From Notospermus geniculatus (taxonomy: Eukaryota > Nemertea > Pilidiophora > Heteronemertea > Lineidae), in contig NMRB01000411.1 in the NCBI GenBank assembly GCA_002633025.1, forward strand, positions 305,724-369,723: a stretch of 64,000 nucleotides of DNA, in the 5' to 3' direction. The position numbers and the translations under genes were made by a program. The notes below the pieces were generated by a model that saw only the letters and a program-made list of their open reading frames with translations, did not search any database and was not told the DNA's origin. Shown here in pieces: positions 55,751 through 64,000 of the stretch (position 1 is its first letter; each line of letters starts with the position of its first letter).

Positions 55751-56632
55751 TCTCAGTGTCAGTGGTAGTCTCTTCCTTCAATCACTGTTGAAGAAACAGC
55801 ACCATCCAATCAACATACAACAAGGCCCGCCTCTGGAGCCGGGAAGTGCTGTACCTCTCTTAGAAAAGCATTGTTGAAATAAGCTGGTGTCGGTAAACAG
55901 ATCCTGGCATGTCTATATGGACAAACATTTACTGGAAATGTTTTGATTAATATACATAATGTTGTAGGTTATCATCTGTATGATTTCCTGCTTATCCATT
56001 CAATCATATTTTCGAAGAGAACAAGCATCATTTTTCAGCCTAAAATGGAGAGGCAAACTCTGATTGTTCCCAGATAAAGGGGCCTCTAGAAACACTTCTT
56101 ATTTTGGCAGTCTATTGACAACAAAATACATACGTGTACATGTAGGACTACGTACATATACCTACATGTAAAAAAGTTGGAAGAAAGAAAAGCATTCAAA
56201 ATGAGTAGCCTACATACCTTTGGCTTTGGCCCTGGTCCGATTTTCTGCGTTTCCTTTTCTTTCTTTTTTTTTCTTTTTTTTTTATTTATTTTTTTATTTC
56301 CCGCATATGAAACTGCCTTCCTGAGGTTTTCCTAAGTTGCTGATGAAGAAGAGGATCGTCCAAAAAATAAAAAGTCTGTAGGAAGATCGATGACCCATTG
56401 CGACCTAAATGGAGAGAAAGAACCAGTGGCAGTTACGATTGTACCATTGATTTCTTTACGAGTATTTTCAATTCCTTGGCGATGTAGAAGTCCTTTTTCA
56501 TGAAAGGACTTCTACAAACTGTCCAAGTTCATCAAAAATGTATACTGAGGTAAAAATGTCTATTAAGTAAAAGTGCATTAATAACTCGACGAGGAAAACT
56601 CGCAGGCCTACCACAACTGCGTAGAAACATAC

Positions 56633-56730
56633 CATTGGTATAGTGAAGATGAGAAAACAGCTGATGAAGAATGAGATAATATATATTGAGCGGCTTCTCA
56701 GCCTCCCCACATTTCCCGCTAATTCACTCC
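56633..56730 (-). CDS. Candidate exon with a membrane-spanning segment (unidentified)
   Basis: On the minus strand an acceptor (TTTGTTGACAG) and a consensus donor (GTATGT) bound 98 nt open in one frame. It encodes GSELAGNVGRLRSRS followed by the hydrophobic IYIISFFISCFLIFTIPM. A basic patch before a membrane helix is typical of transporters (for example major-facilitator proteins), but I cannot name a family. No neighbouring exon could be linked with it, and it may be chance. Confidence 0.3.
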
Positions 56731-57251
56731 CTGTCAACAAACAATATCGAACAACAATTTACTTAACAAACTGAAGCACCGGTAGTAATAAAGACAGTTT
56801 CCCATCCCTGTGCACTAATACGCCAGACAGCAAAAATGGTTCTCAGTTCCATTTTGCTCCATTACATCTGAATGGATTCGACCTATGAAAAAAAAACCGG
56901 ACGCCCATATACCGAACTTATAAATCTAGATTAGATGTTTTAGAGGATCTACATCTATGCGCGTCTGCAATTTTGTTTCCAAATTCGATAAGACGATCAA
57001 AGCATCAGAAACGACTGGCCGACCTTTAAGTCGAGAGAGTACAGACAACAGCTGAGGGTTGGTCATTAGCTTCAGGTACACGCGAAAAAAATGAAGTGAA
57101 TGAAGTGGCGGAACTTTCCTTTTAAGTGGCCTCTGAACGATCCACTAATTGTCCGTGAAAGCGGTTACATTGCGCCGTGAACCAACCTCGGTGGCCCGCA
57201 AATGGACGTCACTCAGCCGGTGAAGCCAGGAAGCTGACGAAAGTTTGCTGT

Positions 57252-57259
57252 GACGTCAT
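57252..57259. promoter_or_regulatory. Perfect CRE-like box TGACGTCA
   Basis: A full palindromic CREB/ATF-type site lies within a GC-richer stretch, with another GACGTCA at about 57208-57214. It could belong to a promoter cut by the adjacent gap. No gene start is visible to confirm this. Confidence 0.3.
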
Positions 57260-57303
57260 TTGAGTACTTCAACCGGAACAACAGTACCGTATTTTAAGAG
57301 CTA

Positions 57304-57955
57304 NNNNNNNNNNNNNNNNNNNNNNNNNNNNNNNNNNNNNNNNNNNNNNNNNNNNNNNNNNNNNNNNNNNNNNNNNNNNNNNNNNNNNNNNNNNNNNNNN
57401 NNNNNNNNNNNNNNNNNNNNNNNNNNNNNNNNNNNNNNNNNNNNNNNNNNNNNNNNNNNNNNNNNNNNNNNNNNNNNNNNNNNNNNNNNNNNNNNNNNNN
57501 NNNNNNNNNNNNNNNNNNNNNNNNNNNNNNNNNNNNNNNNNNNNNNNNNNNNNNNNNNNNNNNNNNNNNNNNNNNNNNNNNNNNNNNNNNNNNNNNNNNN
57601 NNNNNNNNNNNNNNNNNNNNNNNNNNNNNNNNNNNNNNNNNNNNNNNNNNNNNNNNNNNNNNNNNNNNNNNNNNNNNNNNNNNNNNNNNNNNNNNNNNNN
57701 NNNNNNNNNNNNNNNNNNNNNNNNNNNNNNNNNNNNNNNNNNNNNNNNNNNNNNNNNNNNNNNNNNNNNNNNNNNNNNNNNNNNNNNNNNNNNNNNNNNN
57801 NNNNNNNNNNNNNNNNNNNNNNNNNNNNNNNNNNNNNNNNNNNNNNNNNNNNNNNNNNNNNNNNNNNNNNNNNNNNNNNNNNNNNNNNNNNNNNNNNNNN
57901 NNNNNNNNNNNNNNNNNNNNNNNNNNNNNNNNNNNNNNNNNNNNNNNNNNNNNNN
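57304..57955. other. Assembly gap (652 N)
   Basis: A run of N, followed directly by 17 C (57956-57972), which may be a low-quality contig end. Confidence 0.99.
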
Positions 57956-57979
57956 CCCCCCCCCCCCCCCCCAGCGAAA

Positions 57980-60457
57980 GTCCGCTAAGCGTGTTGCGAG
58001 ACCTGTAGGCCCCTATTCGTGGCCCAGTACGCATCGTATAATTCAAACGCGCAGCACAAAGCATGCAATCAACAACCTAAAGGTAAAGGCCCTATCAAGG
58101 CCCTATCAAAAACACTCTTCTACTGCGCGAGGCATAGACCTACATTCCCATTTGAAGCAAAAGATTCGTTATTTTTGACCGTTTTATCCCCAGTAGGAGG
58201 CGTTGTGTGATAGGCCTAGCTCCGACGTGATTCACGGTCCCTCTTGGCAGCATCGTCTGACCCATGCTGAGAGAGTTACGCAAAGTCAACATGTGAGAAA
58301 TAAGTCTGACAATGTTGAGTTCCAATTCCTTACCTTTCTTTTTGAAATACTAGTATATTTCCTTACCTTTCTTTTTGAAATACTAGTATATTTCCTTACC
58401 TTTCTTTTTGAAATACTAGTATATCAATTTCGACCTGGATGACCTCCAAAATTTACCTCGCCTTCGGAATGGGTTCATGTAACCTGTTTATAGCGCCGGA
58501 TTTAACGCGCGGTTTTTGTCAAAAGCGAGCGGAACGTTGTATACCCGATACTTCATAACGGAATAAAAGCAAGACCGGCTACTTCAGATGAAGTCACAAG
58601 GCACCTTGCATTGAAGGGTGAATGACAAAACGTTGTTGGGTCCATATACATGTACTACTATTGATGTTATCTGTGTGGTCTTGAAAATGGTGGCGCCTTG
58701 CTCTTCAAATTTCATTCTCGAACTTCGTCTATATCATTTACTACGGTACGAATCACGTCTCCCTTGCTTTGTCAATGATCCTCATGAGTCTTCCGGACTG
58801 GGCGCCTAAGTTAGTTGTGGGGGTGGGGAGCCCCTGTGTACCATAATTTCGTAGGCCGCCCAGCTCCGTCGAGGACAAAACTTATCAAATAATGACGCGG
58901 GGCGCGCGCACAGCGTGTAATATGGAGTCCTGTCGGCTGACTCCAGTATCATTGTATTCCGATTCTAAATAGTTATGATGGCACCACAGCGGAGTCATCT
59001 TTTGTTGTAATGGCGAAGTCTTGAGTAATTTGGTGGCTCCTCAAACGTGTGTGCAGCTAATACACCGTTACTGTAGCAGTACAGTGTCTACGAAAGCATA
59101 CACCATCCCATCCTAGTGTCTCGGCTGATTCCTCAGCGTCTGGCTTTTCTTTTGATTGCCGATGTGTGGTGATCAGCCGTATGTGCTTCCGGGTAAACCC
59201 ATTTCCTCTATTTTGAGTTGTTCAGCTAACCTTTATTTCTGGCTGATCAGAAATACAAAGGGTCGCTCCTCGCCCTATAAACATATGAAATATAATATAC
59301 CGGCCAAAGCATTGATCTCGCAGCCAATATCCACTTCCGTTGGACCAAAAAAAGGTTCAAAGAGGACTCTTCGTTAACAACTTTTAGTTCCATAGAGAAC
59401 CAATTACAGAATCCTAACATTTGTTTCTTACCGATCATCTGCAGTCACCTGGCTGTGCTGCCTCACGACCAAATCTGCACGAATACACTGAAAAACAACA
59501 ACAACGCATATTCAGTTGGGATTCGCTGTCACTGTGGTGTGATTTCACCACTGCAGTACGACATGTATCGACGTAAGTGAGAAAGCCTTGCTTTTCCCTT
59601 CCTAAACTTAGTGAATAACATCGGAGATCAGATTATTTCATGAAATTACCGGTAAAATCATGCAATATTTCGTTGCCTCAGTTACATGTATACTGTGATT
59701 CGTAATGGACTTTGTGCCTCACGATTGCAAAACGGACACCAGCTTTAACAGCCAACGGGGCCTGTTTTTCGTCAAATGGTTACCCGGACACATTGTCCGC
59801 CTGTCATCCAGCGTCTCCGAAAAGCAGTGTCACCAACCCTCGGCTCTAATCTTACCATCTATCGTCTGCTGAGAAAATACATAGAACTATAGCACGCTAT
59901 CTTCCGGTTAGGGCGCCTCATCAGGAAAATCAAGATGTTATCTTAATTCTTTAATATGGGTCATGTGTGTTTTGTGAAATCATCTTTTACTTTTTGCATG
60001 GGCAGAGAAGCTTTGTGTACGAGGAGAGGTTCTTTTTATGTTCCAACGATATGGGTGGCAGTGGTAAGAGACCCAATGGCATCTTCTCCCACCTGCGTCA
60101 CACAAACACGCTCTTCGACTCGCCGCCGTTTCTGACCCTTGACCCTAAAAATGATAGAAAAGCCTTTGTCTGTACAAGCAGTTCATTCTGGAAGTGGGCG
60201 TTTGTGATGCAAGTGACAATTCTTCGCAATCTGTCGTCACATTGTCAGCAATAGCCAAAAAAGTTCAATTCGTTTGCGGATATTCTACTTTAAAAGTAGA
60301 TTAAGATCTTTGATGCGTTACCGTGTGATGATCTGAAATGCATGGGGTTTTGAATTTCCGAAAACGCGTGATCCTTACAGCTGATGTGTCGCATACCAGA
60401 TGATTATCCCCGAATATTCTTGCTGATAAGGGTCTAAACACTTTTGGAATCCTAAAC
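57980..60457 (+). repeat. 2.5-kb direct duplication, copy 1
   Basis: It starts GTCCGCTAAGCGTGTTGCG and is colinear to CCTAAAC, where a single N (60458) ends it. The match to copy 2 covers the whole length with scattered substitutions and small indels. It includes a 33-bp tandem triplet at 58328-58426 (CCTTACCTTTCTTTTTGAAA...). Open frames inside (58618-58809, 59967-60254) recur in copy 2 but match nothing known. Confidence 0.88.
58328..58426 (+). repeat. 33-bp tandem triplet
   Basis: Three consecutive units of CCTTACCTTTCTTTTTGAAA plus TACTAGTATATTT. Copy 2 of the surrounding duplication carries the same three units at about 60808-60905, with ACTAACAT/ACTATTAT variants. Confidence 0.85.
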
Positions 60458-60458
60458 N

Positions 60459-63187
60459 GTCCGCTAAGCGTGTTGCGAGACCTGTAGGCGTGGCCCAGTA
60501 CGCACCGTATAATTCAAACGCGCAGAACAAAGCATGCAATCAACAACCCAAAGGAAAAGGCCCTATATCAAGGCCCTATCAAAGTCAGTCTTCTAATGCG
60601 TGAGGCATGGACCTACATTCCCATTTGAAGCAAAAGATTCGTTATTTTTGACCGTTTTATCCCCAGTAGGACGTGTGATAGGCCTAGCTGCGACGTGATT
60701 CACGGCCCCTCTCGGCAGCATCGTCTGACCCATGCTAAGAGAGTTACGCAAAGCGAATAGGCCTAGTCAACATGTGACAAATAAGTCTGAGAATGTTGAG
60801 TTCCAATTCCTTACCTTTCTTTTTGAAATACTAACATTATTTCCTTACCTTTCTTTTTGAAATACTATTATATTTCCTTACCTTTCTTTTTGAAATACTA
60901 GTATCAATTTCGACCTGGATGACCTCCAAAATTTACCTCGCCTTCGGAATGGGTTCATGTAACCTGTTTATAGCGCCGGATTTAACGCGCGGTTTTTGTC
61001 AAAAGCGAATAACCGAATAAAAGCAAGACCGGCTACTTCAGATGAAGTCACAAGGCACCTTGCACTGAAGGGTGAATGACAAAACGTTATTGGGTCCATA
61101 TACGTGTACATGTACTACATGTACTATTGATGTTATCTGTGTGGTCTTGAAAGTGGTGGCGCCTTGCTCTTCAAATTTCATTCTCGAACTTCGTCTATAT
61201 CATTTACTACGGTACGAATCACGTCTCCCTTGCTTTGTCAATGATCCTCATGAGTCTTCCGGACTGGGCGCCTAAGTTAGTTGTGGGGGTGGGGAGCCCC
61301 TGTGTACCATAATTTCGTAGGCCGCCCAGCTCCGTCGAGGACAAAACTTATCAAATAATGACGCGGGGCGCGCGCACAGCGTGTAATATGGAGTCCTGTC
61401 GGCTGACTCCAGTATCATTGTATTCCGATTCTAAATAGTTATGATGGCACCACAGCGGAGTCATCTTTTGTTGCAATGGCGAAGTCTTGGGTAATTTGGT
61501 GGCTCCTCAAACGTGTGTACAGCTAATACACCGTTACTGTAGCAGTACAGTGTCTACGAAAGCATGCACCATCCCATCCTAGTGTCTCGTCTGATTCCTG
61601 AGCGTCTGGCTTTTCTTTTGATTGCCGAATGTGTGGTGATCAGCCGTATGTGCTTCCGGGTAAACCCGTTTCCTCTATTTTGAGTTGTTCAGCCAACCTT
61701 CATTTTATGGCTGATCAGAAATACACAGTAGGGCCAAACTTAACCCTTGACGAATCGAGATACAACGATACCCAAAGGGTCGCTCCTCGCCCTATAAACA
61801 TATGAAATATAATATACCGGCAAAAGCATTGATCTCGCAGCCAATATCCACGATATATCGTACTTCCGTTGGACCAAAAAAGGTTCAAAGAGGACTCGTC
61901 GTTAACAACTTAGTTCCATAGAGAACCAATTACAGAATCCTATTTAAACATTTGTTTCTTACCGATCATCTGCAGTCACCTGGCTGTGCTGCCTCACGAC
62001 CAAATCTGCACCGAATACACTGAAAAAAACAACAACGCATATTCAGTTGGGATTCCCTGTCACTGTCTGTGGTGTGATTTCACCACTGCAGTACGACATG
62101 TATCGACGTAAGTGAGAAAGCCTTGCTTAGTGAATAACATCGGAGACTAGGGTATTTCATGAAATTACCGGTAAAATCATGCAATATTTCGTTGCCTCAG
62201 TTACATGTATATTGTTATTCGTAATGGACTTTGTGCCTCACGATTGCAAAACGGACACCAGCTTTAAAGGAGCACGGTATTGGATCTCAAATGCGTTATT
62301 TGACTGCCGACGTAGAGGGAGCCACCTAGCGGCAGTAACACGAACTACAAAAATGCATTACAAAATGAACGGAGGAAATCGGGTCAACTCGCCAATACGT
62401 CGTTGGTCCCTGGGTTGGAGAGTGGCACAGTGGCGCCGGCTGTCGAGAAAAAGTGGCAATACCGTGCTCCTTTAACAGCCAACGGGGCCTGTTTTTCGTC
62501 AAATGGTTACCCGGACACATTGTCCGCCTGTCATCCAGCGTCTCCGAAAAGCAGTGTCACCAACCCTCGGCTCTAATCTTACCATCTATCGTCTGCTGAG
62601 AAAATACATAGAACTATAGCACGCTATCTTCCGGTTAGGGCGCCTCATCAGGAAAATCAAGATGTTATCTTAATTCTTTAATATGGGTCATGTGTGTTTT
62701 GTGAAATCATCTTTTACTTTTTGCATGGGCAGAGAAGCTTTGTGTACGAGGAGAGGTTCTTTTTATGTTCCAACGATATGGGTGGCAGTGGTAAGAGACC
62801 CAATGGCATCTTCTCCCACCTGCGTCACACAAACACGCTCTTCGACTCGCCGCCGTTTCTGACCCTTGACCCTAAAACTGATAGAAAAGCCTTTGTCTGT
62901 ACATTAAGCAGTTCATTCTGGAAGTGGGCGTTTGTGATGCAAGTGACAATTCTTCGCAATCTGTCGTCACATTGTCAGCAATAGCCAAAAAAGTTCAATT
63001 CGTTTGCGGATATTCTACTTTAAAAGTAGATTAAGATCTTTGATGCGTTACCGTGTGATGATCTGAAATGCATGGGGTTTTGAATTTCCGAAAACGCGTG
63101 ATCCTTACAGCTGATGTGTCGCATACCAGATGATTATCCCCGAATATTCTTGCTGATAAGGGTCTAAACACTTTTGGAATCCTAAAC
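60459..63187 (+). repeat. 2.5-kb direct duplication, copy 2
   Basis: Begins at the same GTCCGCTAAGCG word directly after the N and ends at CCTAAAC, after which new sequence (GTTTCACCCATATTG) continues. It has extra segments relative to copy 1: the MITE at 62268-62471 and about 48 bp near 61723-61770. Confidence 0.88.
62268..62471. mobile_element. TTAA-flanked MITE (family D), present in copy 2 only
   Basis: AGGAGCACGGTATTG and its exact reverse complement CAATACCGTGCTCCT end a 204-bp element. TTAA lies at 62264-62267 and 62472-62475. Copy 1 shows the empty site AGCTTTAACAGCC with one TTAA at 59745-59748, so the insertion and its target duplication can be read directly. It shares GTGGCGCCGGCTGTCGA with the element at 40798-41077. 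Confidence 0.93.
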
Positions 63188-64000
63188 GTTTCACCCATAT
63201 TGACACAAACCTGCGGGAGGAAATAAAAGGGGGACAACTGCATTGTGTTCTCGTTTGGCAGCAGACGATCACGACCCTCAACAACGCAATGAGTTTATGA
63301 AGAAGCCCTAATTGACACGACTGTCAGATAGGACACCCAAGTTGGGGAAGGGGTGACAGGGGTTTGCCCGTTGGCAGTCCAGAAAACCACCACCACCATT
63401 GAAGTTATCTATTCCTTACTGTCTCCAATGGTTTAATATTACCCACTGGCACACGTGTTCTCTCACCGTTTATGAAGGGTTTACAGCATCAGTGCAACTG
63501 TGACAATAGGCCTAGGCCTACCAACGAAAGGAATGAAAAGTCGAACAAGCCTGGCGGCGTAAATGGTTCACGTGGAAAGAGTTTGAAATAAAGAATGTTC
63601 GCACAAACACCCCTTCGTGCTCAACCTAACACAGTAAACAGTCCAATGAACAGAAGTTGTCATAGCCTACGCAAAGTGCATTCAGTTCAGGCCAACAGAC
63701 CGACTGAAAAAAGTAAACAGATCAACCCTCCCTCTTCATCTATGATCAAACAAAACAAGCCAGTACTCGCACAAAAAGGGTGAGTGATATCCACGGCTCG
63801 TCGTAATAAGTTCAACAAATGAAAACGCTCATGAACACCCCATCTTTCACCATGGCTAAAGAAAGAGACTGACCTCAAACCACTTCTAAATATAAATCCG
63901 CTTCTAAATACAAATCCACGTGGTTCTCAACCTCGGCGCCACATCGAGATCAAACTAATTACACAAACCATCATATAGGTATTTGCTCGTCCGCCCGTGA
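63188..64000. other. Right flank; nothing recognised
   Basis: I see no splice-bounded coding exon, RNA gene or inverted-repeat element in the last 800 bases. Confidence 0.4.

Larger units (their letters stand above)
50947..57303. other. Downstream of the receptor kinase; 3' UTR then no confident gene
   Basis: The first kilobase or so is probably 3' UTR. Beyond that are the MITEs at 52573-52926, 53838-54171 and 54175-54288, the tandem repeat at 55569-55750 and a candidate minus-strand membrane exon at 56633-56730. A plus-strand frame at 55390-55638 starts with ATG but matches nothing I know. The last 250 bases before the gap are GC-richer and carry a TGACGTCA box. Confidence 0.4.

Noticed and set aside
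57260-58064. Long open frames on both strands across the gap
   Set aside because: They consist almost wholly of N.

Overview
This window is nuclear DNA of a marine invertebrate animal. Genes are split by GT-AG introns of about 0.1-5 kb, coding density is low, and the sequence carries many short inverted-repeat transposons, a tRNA-derived SINE and TACATG simple repeats. Protein matches are to animal families (beta-heavy spectrin, RBM26/27, a fibronectin-III receptor tyrosine kinase). The repeat flavour (TACATG runs, many AGGCCTA words) and a Tie/FGFR-like kinase suggest an invertebrate deuterostome, most likely an echinoderm; the species is inference. Single N letters at 23814, 49431 and 60458 and an N run at 57304-57955 look like assembly joins.

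Layout. 1-4 kb, minus strand: the first two recognisable coding exons of a beta-heavy spectrin (karst/SPTBN5 type), covering the start codon and half of the first actin-binding CH domain; the gene runs out of the left edge. 4-9.6 kb: intergenic, with a SINE (6303-6653) and small transposons. 9.6-15.9 kb, minus strand: middle part of an RBM26/RBM27-type RNA-binding protein (proline-rich segment, linker, RRM split over two exons). Its zinc-finger 5' part and its 3' part are not recognisable here. 16-23.6 kb: repeat-rich, with tandem duplications and fold-back DNA. 23620-23762, plus strand: one orphan exon of the choline/ethanolamine kinase family, next to an assembly N and a GC-rich block. 24-36 kb: no gene recognised, several MITEs.

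36.4-50.9 kb, plus strand: a receptor tyrosine kinase. A ten-exon cassette encoding three fibronectin-III domains is present twice in tandem (36.36-40.06 kb and 40.23-43.35 kb). It is followed by a transmembrane exon, kinase exons and a long acidic tail ending at 50946. The first cassette carries two separate 2-bp insertions and has lost the splice site of its last exon. The catalytic-loop exon also has a frame error, just after HRDLASRN. The locus is therefore either decaying or carries sequence errors.

51-64 kb: no convincing gene. It holds more MITEs, a 652-bp gap, and a block of about 2.5 kb present twice in direct orientation (57980-60457, 60459-63187). One copy carries a 204-bp TTAA-flanked MITE that the other lacks. 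This looks like two haplotypes placed end to end, or a very recent duplication.

The three confident genes act separately: apical membrane skeleton, nuclear RNA binding, and cell-surface signalling. I see no operon-like or pathway link between them. The most interesting parts are the duplicated and broken FN3 cassette, the kinase frame break, and the well-resolved transposon families with target-site duplications readable in the sequence.
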